Assembly: GCA_026705605.1 (NCBI GenBank)
Contig: JAPPAK010000007.1
Location: 372,001 to 436,000, forward strand
Direction: 5' to 3'
DNA from: Chloroflexota bacterium
Lineage (GTDB): Bacteria > Chloroflexota > Dehalococcoidia > Tepidiformales > Tepidiformaceae
Length of the DNA: 64,000 bases
Shown: positions 38,923-46,653 of the stretch, piece after piece
Numbering within the stretch: the stretch's first letter is position 1
How the letters are laid out: every line of letters starts with the position of its first letter
The notes under the pieces: generated by a model
What the model saw: the letters and a program-made list of their open reading frames with translations, nothing else
What the model was told of the DNA's origin: nothing
The model's database searches: none
Translations under genes and position numbers: made by a program

Positions 38923-40088
38923 CCTGGGGCGAGCGCGCGAAGGCGCTCGACGATCGGCGGGAGCTGCTCCAGCACGTAGTCGATCTGCTCGTCCGTGTTT
39001 CCCCTGCCAACGGTCAGCCGGAGCGAGGCGTGCGCGAGGTCATCTTCGATTCCCATGGCTGTGAGGACGTGCGAGGGCTCAAGTGAGCCGGTCGTGCAGG
39101 CGCTGCCCGAGCTGGCGGCGATCTCAACCATGTCGAGCCCGAGCAGGACGCTCTCGCCCTCGACGTTGCGGAAGCAGCAGCTGAAGCTGTTGGGGAGGCG
39201 GCGGTCGGGGTCGGTGGGGCCGGTGACGACCGTGTCGGGCACGCGCTCGGGGAGTTCGAAGAGGAGGCGATCGCGGAGGCGGCGGTAGTGGGCGACACGC
39301 TCCTCGCGCTCCTGCCAGGCAAGCTCCATGGCGACGGCAAGGCCGAAGGCGCCGGCGACGTTCTCGGTGCCGGCGCGACGCTCGCGCTCCTGCGTACCGC
39401 CCAGGATCTGCGGCTGCCAGGGCGTTCCGCGGCGCACGTAGAGCAGGCCCGTGCCCTTCGTGCCGTACAGCTTGTGCGAGGCCATGCTGAGGAGGTCGAC
39501 GCCGAGTGCTTCGGGGGTTATGTCGATTGCGCCGGCAGCCTGCACGGCGTCGGTGTGGACGACGATGTTCGGGTTTCGCGCCTTTGCCAGTGCCGCCGCC
39601 TCGGCGACCGGCTGGAGCGTGCCGACCTCGTTGTTGGCCGCCATCAGCGTGAGCACGGTCGTGTCGGGGCCGACGGCCTCCTCGAGCGCGGCGAGGTCGA
39701 CGCAGCCGTCGGAGTCGACGGGGAGGTAGGTGGCGCGGAAACCGTCGCGTTCGAGCTGCTCGACGGTGTGGAGGACGGCGTGGTGCTCGACCTGGCTCGT
39801 GACGATGTGGTCGCCCCGGCCACGCTCGCGCTGGGCGAGGGCGGCCCCGCGAATGGCGGCGTTGTCGGATTCGGTGCCACCGCTCGTGAAGATGATCTCG
39901 CTCGGTTCGGCGCCGAGGAGGCGGGCGCAGCGGGTGCGGGCCTCATCGAGCCAGCGGTTGGCGGTCTGGCCCTCGAGGTAGATGGAGGAGGGGTTGCCCC
40001 AGTCCCGCGAGAAGACGGGCCACATGGCCTCGAGCACGCGCGGGTCGGGGGGCGTGGTGGCGGCGTGGTCGAGGTAGACGCGCTCCAT
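38919..40088 (-). CDS. Cysteine desulfurase (NifS/IscS-like)
   Basis: MERVYLDHAATTPPDPRVLEAMWPVFSRDWGNPSSIYLEGQTANRWLDEAR...TSGGTESDNAAIRG...MASHKLYGTKGTGLLYVRRG...SGSACTTG. Confidence 0.96.
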   Translation of the reverse strand: MERVYLDHAATTPPDPRVLEAMWPVFSRDWGNPSSIYLEGQTANRWLDEARTRCARLLGAEPSEIIFTSGGTESDNAAIRGAALAQRERGRGDHIVTSQVEHHAVLHTVEQLERDGFRATYLPVDSDGCVDLAALEEAVGPDTTVLTLMAANNEVGTLQPVAEAAALAKARNPNIVVHTDAVQAAGAIDITPEALGVDLLSMASHKLYGTKGTGLLYVRRGTPWQPQILGGTQERERRAGTENVAGAFGLAVAMELAWQEREERVAHYRRLRDRLLFELPERVPDTVVTGPTDPDRRLPNSFSCCFRNVEGESVLLGLDMVEIAASSGSACTTGSLEPSHVLTAMGIEDDLAHASLRLTVGRGNTDEQIDYVLEQLPPIVERLRALAPG

Positions 40089-40137
40089 GCTTCCCTCCCG
40101 ATGACGCCCTGGCGGGCGCGTGGGCCATCTCTCTTGC

Positions 40138-40143
40138 TATACT
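40138..40143 (+). promoter_or_regulatory. Extended -10 (TTGCTATACT) upstream of the IscA/HesB gene
   Basis: TATACT 40138-40143 preceded by TGC; 60-nt leader to ATG 40204. Confidence 0.5.
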
Positions 40144-40203
40144 TTAGCCGCGCCCGGCGTTTGCGCGCCGGATTCGTATGCGAACAAGCTCCAAGGAGTG
40201 CAC

Positions 40204-40593
40204 ATGACGACCGAAGCCACCACCGAGACTCAACTCGTCAACATCACCGATGCCGCTGTTGAGAAGGCGAAGGCGCTCCTTGAGGCGCGCGACCTTCCCG
40301 AGGGCGCGCTGCGCGTGTTCGTGGCCGGCGGCGGCTGCTCGGGCTACCAGTACGGCATGGCCCTTGCCCGCTCGACCGAAGAGGACGACCTCGTCCTGGA
40401 GCGGAGCGGCGTCCGCATCGTCGTGGACCCGGAGAGCGCCCAGTACCTCAATGGCGCCGAGATCGACTACGTCGACGAGGTGATGAAGAGCGGCTTCAGC
40501 ATCTACAACCCGAACGCTACGAAGAGCTGTGCCTGCGGCTCCAGCTTCCAGACCGAGGGTGGAGGCGGCGAGGCGCGCCCCTGCGGCCACTAG
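40204..40593 (+). CDS. Iron-sulfur cluster assembly accessory protein (IscA/HesB/ErpA family)
   Basis: ...VNITDAAVEKAKALLEARDLPEGALRVFVAGGGCSGYQYGMALA...KSCACGSSFQ (A-type Cys residues). Confidence 0.94.
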   Translation: MTTEATTETQLVNITDAAVEKAKALLEARDLPEGALRVFVAGGGCSGYQYGMALARSTEEDDLVLERSGVRIVVDPESAQYLNGAEIDYVDEVMKSGFSIYNPNATKSCACGSSFQTEGGGGEARPCGH

Positions 40594-40616
40594 GCCTCAC
40601 CCGATCCGAAACCACG

Positions 40617-40640
40617 AAAGGGGCGCAGATGCGCCCCTTT
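40617..40640 (+). terminator. Hairpin AAAGGGGCGC-AGAT-GCGCCCCTTT, plausible bidirectional terminator
   Basis: 10-bp perfect stem between convergent genes ending at 40593 (+) and 40667 (-). Confidence 0.75.
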
Positions 40641-40666
40641 CTCGTGCCCGGCGGCTCGCGCCCGGA

Positions 40667-41320
40667 CTAGAGGACGTTCCGCATCAGCTCGACATGGGTG
40701 GTGAGGAAGGCCATCGCCTCGCGGGTGGCGCGGCGGAAACGGGCGAACTCGGCATCCTGAAGGGCAAGGTCGTCAAAGCGTTCCAGCTCGGCCATCGAGT
40801 CGAACTCACCGGCGATGGCGATTCCGTTCGTGCCGCCGGAGAGGGCGCTCCAGACGCTCGTGGTGGCGTCGACTCCGCGCTCACTCTGGTACCGCAGCGC
40901 CTCCGAGAGGGAGAGCACGAACTCGCGGCCCTTGCCCGGCAGCACCTCGCCCGTCATAAGGCGCAGGAACCGGCGGGGGGCGGTCGCCTCCTCGGCGGAG
41001 ATGAGGCCCTCGGAGTGGTAGGAGAGGCGGTGGATGGAGGCGTCGGTGCGGCCGGGGAGGAGGTGGCGCTCGACATCGGCCCAGATCCCGGCGAACTGCG
41101 AGTCCTGGGTGGCGAGGTCGTTGAGGCGCTCAAGCTCCTCGAGCGTGTTGAAGTCCATCACGATGGAGACGGCGTTGGTGGGGCCGGTCATGGCCGCCCA
41201 GAGGGCCGTGCGCGCGCGGATGCCGCGGTTGTCCTGGTGCTCGAAGGCGACGCGCGCGGCGGCCAGCAGCTCGCCCGTCTGGCCACGCTCGACGATGCCG
41301 CGGATCAGGCGCCGGTACAT
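40667..41320 (-). CDS. Uncharacterised protein with two dimeric alpha/beta-barrel (ABM/NIPSNAP-like) repeats
   Basis: Two similar halves: RTALWAAMTGPTNAVSIVMDFNTLEELERLNDLATQDSQFA and TSVWSALSGGTNGIAIAGEFDSMAELERFDDLALQDAEFA. Confidence 0.6.
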   Translation of the reverse strand: MYRRLIRGIVERGQTGELLAAARVAFEHQDNRGIRARTALWAAMTGPTNAVSIVMDFNTLEELERLNDLATQDSQFAGIWADVERHLLPGRTDASIHRLSYHSEGLISAEEATAPRRFLRLMTGEVLPGKGREFVLSLSEALRYQSERGVDATTSVWSALSGGTNGIAIAGEFDSMAELERFDDLALQDAEFARFRRATREAMAFLTTHVELMRNVL

Positions 41321-41381
41321 ACACGCTCCTGGCCGTTCGAGACCTGCGCCAGTGTAGCAGGCGCGCTCAGCGCCCCTTGAT

Positions 41382-42179
41382 TCAGCGCCCCTTGAACTCG
41401 GGGTCGCGGCGTTCGAGGAAGGCGGTCATGCCCTCGCGGAAGTCCTCGCTGGTGAACATGGGGCGGAGCTGCAGGTAGGTGTGGTCGACGGCCGTCTCGA
41501 AGGTCTCGTCCATGCCGAGCCGCATCATGCGCTTGGTGGCCTGCACGGAGTAGGGCGCGTTGCTGGCGATGCGGCCGGCGACGGCGCGGACCTCTTCCAT
41601 GAGGTCGTCGTGGGGGACGACGCGGTTCACGAGACCGAGCTCGTGCGAACGCTCGGCATCGAGCACATCGCCCATGAAGGCGATCTCGGCGGCCTTCGCC
41701 CAGCCGACGAGGCGGGGCAGGTACCAGGTGCCGCCCGACTCGGGCAGGACGCCGCGCCGTACGAAGACGGCGCCGAGCTTGGCACGGTCGCTGGCGATGC
41801 GGATGTCGCAGCCGAGGGCGAGGTCCATGCCGTAGCCGGCGGCGGGACCGTTGAGGGCGCAGATGACGGGCTTGTCCATGCGATGGAGGACGAGCGGAGG
41901 CGTGTTGTGCAGGTCGAAGAGGCGCAAGTCGGTGGCGCCGCTCATGTCATCACCGTCGGCGCGGGCCTTCAGGTCGAGGCCGGCGCAGAAGCCGCGGCCG
42001 GCGCCGGTCAGCACCACGACACGGATCTCGGGATCGACGTTGGCACGGTCGAGCTGTTCCGAGAGGGCGGCGAGCATGGGGCCGCTAATGGCGTTGAGCC
42101 GCTCGGGTCGGTTGAAGGTGAGGGTGAGCACGCCGTCGCACTGGTCGACGATCAGTTCATCGGTGGCATCGGTGGACAT
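41382..42179 (-). CDS. Enoyl-CoA hydratase/isomerase family protein
   Basis: ...LTLTFNRPERLNAISGPMLAALSEQLDRA...GAGRGFCAGLDLKAR...ALNGPAAGYGMDLALGCDIRIAS. Confidence 0.94.
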   Translation of the reverse strand: MSTDATDELIVDQCDGVLTLTFNRPERLNAISGPMLAALSEQLDRANVDPEIRVVVLTGAGRGFCAGLDLKARADGDDMSGATDLRLFDLHNTPPLVLHRMDKPVICALNGPAAGYGMDLALGCDIRIASDRAKLGAVFVRRGVLPESGGTWYLPRLVGWAKAAEIAFMGDVLDAERSHELGLVNRVVPHDDLMEEVRAVAGRIASNAPYSVQATKRMMRLGMDETFETAVDHTYLQLRPMFTSEDFREGMTAFLERRDPEFKGR

Positions 42180-42231
42180 GGGGTTGCCTCCTGTCGGGGG
42201 CGAGTCTTACATCCGGCAGAGTGGCGGGCAA

Positions 42232-43038
42232 TCAGCGCAGGAGGAACTGGCCGAGGGTCAGGCCGCTGGCACGCACCTCGGCCGCCAGCTCGCGGCCGAC
42301 CCAGCGGAAGTGCCAGGGCTCGTAGGCGTACCCCGTGACCACCTCCTTGCCCTCGGGGTAGCTGAGAATGAAGCCGTACTCGTGGGCGTGTTCGGCGAGC
42401 CAGCGGCCCTCGGGCGTGCTCCCGAAGGCCTCGACGAGTTCGTAGCTCACGGCGGTGCTGGAGAAGTCGACGGTGGTGCCGAGCTGGTGCTCGCTGTGAC
42501 CGGGGCGGGCGCTCACGCGCAGGGCTTGATCGAGGCCATACTCGTTGACGTGGTATTCGAACGTGTTGCGCTGGGTCTCGTAGCTGCGGTAGCTGCTGAC
42601 GACCGCGACCAAGTGTCCCGCTTCCGACGCTGCCTCCAGCAGGGCAAGGAGATCGGGGAGGACACCCTCGACGACTTCCTGGGGACCGTAGGCGTACTCA
42701 TCGGGCAGGGACACGAGCGCGTTCGGCGCGCAGTCCTCCTCGAGGCGATGGACCTTGTCGAGGGGCACATAAAAGTCGTGGCAGGCGACGATGTAGACCC
42801 CGTCGGCGTTGGGGGTGGCGGTTGGAGGGGCAGGCGTGGCGGCGGCGGTGGAGGCAGCGACCGCCTGTCCGGCCGCCGTAGGGGTGGTCCCGGGCGGGGT
42901 CTCCCCCGAGGCCGGTGAGCGGCGCACTAGCTCGTCGTCGACGCCGTCCCCGTCGTCGTCGCAGGCGACGAGGGCGAGAGGAAGCAGCAGCGCAAAGACG
43001 AGGAGGAGCGGTTTCGTTCCCGGCATCATCTTCGGCAT
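42232..43038 (-). CDS. D-alanyl-D-alanine carboxypeptidase family (VanY-type) lipoprotein
   Basis: MPKMMPGTKPLLLVFALLLPLALVAC lipobox; SSYRSYETQRNTF...SARPGHSEHQLGTTVDF...YEPWHFRWVG. Confidence 0.92.
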   Translation of the reverse strand: MPKMMPGTKPLLLVFALLLPLALVACDDDGDGVDDELVRRSPASGETPPGTTPTAAGQAVAASTAAATPAPPTATPNADGVYIVACHDFYVPLDKVHRLEEDCAPNALVSLPDEYAYGPQEVVEGVLPDLLALLEAASEAGHLVAVVSSYRSYETQRNTFEYHVNEYGLDQALRVSARPGHSEHQLGTTVDFSSTAVSYELVEAFGSTPEGRWLAEHAHEYGFILSYPEGKEVVTGYAYEPWHFRWVGRELAAEVRASGLTLGQFLLR

Positions 43039-43058
43039 CGCGCGGGACACGATCGCCG

Positions 43059-43862
43059 CTAGCTGGTGGTGAAGGCGCTGATGCGCGGGTCGCGGCGAAC
43101 GTCGTCGACGAACGCGCGCAGGAGGGCGTTCGTCATGGCGGGATTCTCGAGCTGGAGGAAGTGGCCGGCTCCGGTGACCGGCTCCTGGCGGAGGAAGAAG
43201 GTGATCTGGCGCAGACGCTCGGGGTCGCCCAGAGGTGCGTTTCCCCAGAGGGCCATGAACGGCTTCTGGTCGGCCGCCTGCAGGAGGGCGCCGAGGTTCT
43301 GGGAGAAGTAGCCGTTGTCGGTGAGCTGGCCGGCGGCGACCTGCGGGTCGCAGGCCATCATGCGCTCCTCCACGTGCTCGCGGACGTCCGGGTCGGAAGC
43401 TTCGCTGAAGAAGCGGTCGAAGAAGACGCGGGCAGGCTCCATGGAGCCGTCGTCGCGAAGCTGGGCGGCAAGGCCGCCCATTGCGCCGCGGGCGGCGGAG
43501 TCGAGGGGCGGATCGACCATGACGGTGCCGATAACGCGGTCCTCGTGGCGGCTGTTCGCGAGGAGCGCGACCAGCCCGCCGATGTCGTGCCCGGCGACGA
43601 TAGCGGCCTCCATGCCCCGCTCCTCGATAACGGCGGCGATGTCGTCGGCGGCCTGGGTAAGGTCGTAGGGGGGATCGAGCGAGGACTCGCCGCAACCGCG
43701 CAGGTCGAGGGTGAGGCAGTGGAAGTCTCGCGAGAGGTCGTCGACCTGGGGACGCCAGAAGGAACGGTCGCCGGCCCAGCCGTGGACGAAGACGAAGGCG
43801 GGGGCGCCCTGCCCTGCCTCGTCGTACCCGAGCGAGGCTCCCTCGACGGTGAGTTGCGGCAT
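43059..43862 (-). CDS. Alpha/beta hydrolase
   Basis: ...GAPAFVFVHGWAGDRSFWRPQVDDLSRDFHCLTLDLRGCGESS...IVAGHDIGGLVALL. Confidence 0.92.
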   Translation of the reverse strand: MPQLTVEGASLGYDEAGQGAPAFVFVHGWAGDRSFWRPQVDDLSRDFHCLTLDLRGCGESSLDPPYDLTQAADDIAAVIEERGMEAAIVAGHDIGGLVALLANSRHEDRVIGTVMVDPPLDSAARGAMGGLAAQLRDDGSMEPARVFFDRFFSEASDPDVREHVEERMMACDPQVAAGQLTDNGYFSQNLGALLQAADQKPFMALWGNAPLGDPERLRQITFFLRQEPVTGAGHFLQLENPAMTNALLRAFVDDVRRDPRISAFTTS

Positions 43863-44917
43863 TACGCCTCGTCGTCCCTTCGTCCCCTGCGGAATCGCGA
43901 GAACAGGAAGGCGCCGGCAGCGGCGACGGCCGTCACGGCGACGGCCGCCCCGGCGACCAGCGCGAGGCCGGGAATGCGTCGCTCACGGGCGCGCCAGCCA
44001 CGGCGCAATTCGTCGATGTCGTCGGGGATGGGGATCGGGGTGGAGTCGGCCTCGGCTTCGGCAAAGCGGCCGGCGCCGACGTCGTCCAGGAACGCGGTGA
44101 CGGCTTCGGTAAAGCCGTCGGGATTGTCTCCGGGCACGCTGTGGCCGGCTTCGGGGACCACGACGAGGCGGGCGGCGGGGATTTCGCCGGCGGTGCGCTC
44201 GGCGACCTCCTGGCTGAGGATGTCGCTCTGCTGGCCACGCAGGAGCAGCACGGGCGGGGCGAGCTCGCGAAAACGGCGCCATAGCTCGTCGCTGCTGAGT
44301 TCGCTGCCGGAGCGGACGGCGCCCTCGCCCTCACGGAAGCGCTTGTCGAACTTCCAGGTCCACTTGCCGTTCTCCAGCGGGCGCAGGCGGTGGCGCATCC
44401 GCTCGCGGATGTTCTCCTCGGTGCGGCGGGTGTTGAAGCGCATCGCGTTCTGGACGAACTCGTCGAAGTCGAGCTCGTCGGGGCCGCGGGTGAACCGCAT
44501 GATGTTGTCGACCCCTTCCTTCGCCGCCTCGGGGCCGACATCGACGAGGATGAGGGCGCTTACGCGTTCGGGGTGCTGGAAGGTGTACTCGACAGCGTTG
44601 AGGCCGCCCATGCTGTGGCCCATGAGAATGACCGACTCGAAGCCCAGCCCCTCGCGGACGGCTTCGACATCGGCCACGAACGCCTCGCGGGTGTAGTCGC
44701 CGTCGGAGGCCCACTCGCTGTCGCCGTGGCCGCGCTGGTCGAGGTTGATGAGGCGGTAGCGGTCGGAGGCTCGCTGGCCGAACTCGTCGAACATGTGGCC
44801 GGAGACGCCGAAGCCGTGGAGGGCGAGTATGACAGGACCGTCATCCGGTCCCCACTCCTGGTAGGCCAGCTTCAGGTCGCCACTGGCGGTTGTGCGCTCG
44901 CGGTAGGTCGCAGTCAG
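43862..44917 (-). CDS. Alpha/beta hydrolase with C-terminal TM anchor (start uncertain; CTG 44917 or GTG 44983)
   Basis: ...GPVILALHGFGVSGHMFDEFGQRASDRYRLINLDQRGHGDSEW...LMGHSMGGLNAVEY...; C-terminal LALVAGAAVAVTAVAAAGAFLFSRFRRGRR. Confidence 0.85.
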   Translation of the reverse strand: MTATYRERTTASGDLKLAYQEWGPDDGPVILALHGFGVSGHMFDEFGQRASDRYRLINLDQRGHGDSEWASDGDYTREAFVADVEAVREGLGFESVILMGHSMGGLNAVEYTFQHPERVSALILVDVGPEAAKEGVDNIMRFTRGPDELDFDEFVQNAMRFNTRRTEENIRERMRHRLRPLENGKWTWKFDKRFREGEGAVRSGSELSSDELWRRFRELAPPVLLLRGQQSDILSQEVAERTAGEIPAARLVVVPEAGHSVPGDNPDGFTEAVTAFLDDVGAGRFAEAEADSTPIPIPDDIDELRRGWRARERRIPGLALVAGAAVAVTAVAAAGAFLFSRFRRGRRDDEA

Positions 44918-45013
44918 GGTTCGGGCCCTCCGCGGAAGTCTCGCGGCGCACGCGATGCCGCCGCGGGTTCTCGATGATAGCACCGGCCGGGGTGTGCGCC
45001 GGGGGGCGCAGGG

Positions 45014-45553
45014 TCAGGCGCTCAACTCGATGTAGCGCTCGACGACCCACTTGAGGGCATCGGAAGCGGTGACGACGCGGTACCCCTGGCGGGTGCCCAT
45101 GGGCACGTGGCGGAAGCCGCCGTCGGCCATCTTGTGGAGGGCGACGGCGACGGTTTCGTTCTCGCGAACGACGACGGGATCCGTCGTCATATACTCGGCC
45201 ACGGGCGCATCGAGGGCGCCGGGGCGGCCGGCGACCTTCTTGAGCACGTCCCGCTCGGTGAAGATGCCGGAGAGGGAGTCGCCATCGACGACGAGGACGG
45301 CGCCGCCCTTGTTCTCGACGAGCAGGTTGACGGCGTCGCGCACGCTTGCGGTGGGAGCGATGGCGGGGGGGCGGAGGAGGCGCAGGGAGGCCAGGGGCGC
45401 ACTGAAGGCGCTCTCGCTCAAGGCCTGGTCCGGTTCGGGAATATCCATGCTGCGCAGGGGCTGGAGACAGTTCTCACAGCGATCGACGCCCGCGATGTTC
45501 TGCTCCCCACAAAGGGGACAGGTAACCAGTTCGGTTCCGGAAGGTCTGGTCAT
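45014..45553 (-). CDS. CBS-domain protein with N-terminal zinc ribbon
   Basis: TCPLCGEQNIAGVDRCENCLQ then two CBS repeats (AVNLLVENKGGAVLVVDGDSLSGIFTERDVLKKV...). Confidence 0.88.
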   Translation of the reverse strand: MTRPSGTELVTCPLCGEQNIAGVDRCENCLQPLRSMDIPEPDQALSESAFSAPLASLRLLRPPAIAPTASVRDAVNLLVENKGGAVLVVDGDSLSGIFTERDVLKKVAGRPGALDAPVAEYMTTDPVVVRENETVAVALHKMADGGFRHVPMGTRQGYRVVTASDALKWVVERYIELSA

Positions 45554-45589
45554 GGCGTTTCTCCCGTACGCCGGGCGGCACGGTGGCCG

Positions 45590-46624
45590 CTAAAGCACGT
45601 TCCAGGTTTCGGGGCCGGCGATGAGGGCCTCGATGTCGGGTTCAGGAGAGAGGCGAGACACATCGATCTGGTCCTGGACCAGCCCGTCGTAGGTTTCGCG
45701 CTCGACCTGCCGGAAGACGCCGAGGGGCACGGGGAAGTCTGGGTAGTCCATGCCACTGAGGATCATCGGCAGGGCGATGTCTTCGCGGCTGGTGTCGTGC
45801 ACCAGCAGCTCGCCGTCGCTCATGGGGTTCTCGACCACCTCGGGCTGGAAGCCGTTGAGGCGGATGCCGTGCTCGAGATGCTTGCCGTAGCGGAGCGGCT
45901 TGCCGTTCTCGAGGTAGACCATGCGGTCCTGGCGCACGTCCTTGTCGGCGAAGGAGGCGAAGGCGCCGTCGTTGTAGATGTTGCAGTTCTGGAAGACCTC
46001 GACGAAGGCGGCGCCCTTGTGCTGGGCGGCAGTGGCCAGGGTCGACTCCAGGTGCTTCGTGTCGCGGTCGACGGAACGGGCGACGAAGGTCGCGCCGGCG
46101 GCGAGGGCGAGCTTGATCGGGTCGAGCGGATTCTCGGTCGTGCCCATGGGAGCCGACTTGGTGACCTTGCCGATGGGCGAGGTGGGCGAGTACTGGCCCT
46201 TGGTGAGGCCGTAGATGCGGTTGTTGAAGAGCACGACCGTCACGTCGACGTTGCGGCGGAGGAGGTGCATGAGGTGGTTCCCGCCGATGCTGAGGCCATC
46301 GCCGTCACCGGTGATGACGAAGACGGTGAGCTCGGGGCGGGCGGTCTTGAGGCCGGTCGCGATCGCGGGGGCGCGGCCGTGGATGGTGTGGAAGCCGTAG
46401 GTGTTGACGTAGTAGGGGAAGCGGCTGGAGCAGCCGATCCCGCTGACGAAGACGATCTCCTCACGGGGAATACGGAGGCCGGGCAGGGTCTTCTGCATCT
46501 GGGCGAGGATGGAGTAGTCCCCGCAGCCCGGGCACCAGCGGACTTCCTGGTCGGAAACGAAGTCCTTCCGCGTGAGGAGAGGGATCTCCTCGTCGAGGGC
46601 TCCGTTGGAACTAGCTGCCGTCAC
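45590..46624 (-). CDS. korB: 2-oxoacid:ferredoxin oxidoreductase, beta subunit
   Basis: ...EVRWCPGCGDYSILAQMQKTLPGLRIPREEIVFVSGIGCSSRFPYYVNTYGFHTIHGRAPAIATGLKTARPELTVFVITGDGDGLSIGGNHLMHLLRRN. Confidence 0.94.
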   Translation of the reverse strand: MTAASSNGALDEEIPLLTRKDFVSDQEVRWCPGCGDYSILAQMQKTLPGLRIPREEIVFVSGIGCSSRFPYYVNTYGFHTIHGRAPAIATGLKTARPELTVFVITGDGDGLSIGGNHLMHLLRRNVDVTVVLFNNRIYGLTKGQYSPTSPIGKVTKSAPMGTTENPLDPIKLALAAGATFVARSVDRDTKHLESTLATAAQHKGAAFVEVFQNCNIYNDGAFASFADKDVRQDRMVYLENGKPLRYGKHLEHGIRLNGFQPEVVENPMSDGELLVHDTSREDIALPMILSGMDYPDFPVPLGVFRQVERETYDGLVQDQIDVSRLSPEPDIEALIAGPETWNVL

Positions 46625-46653
46625 TGGATAGCCTCCCGCGGCGAAGGTCGCCG

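Noticed and set aside
40154-40171. CCGGCG-TTTGCG-CGCCGG hairpin in the hesB leader as a riboswitch
   Set aside because: Only a 6-bp stem with no known aptamer features; expected by chance in GC-rich DNA.
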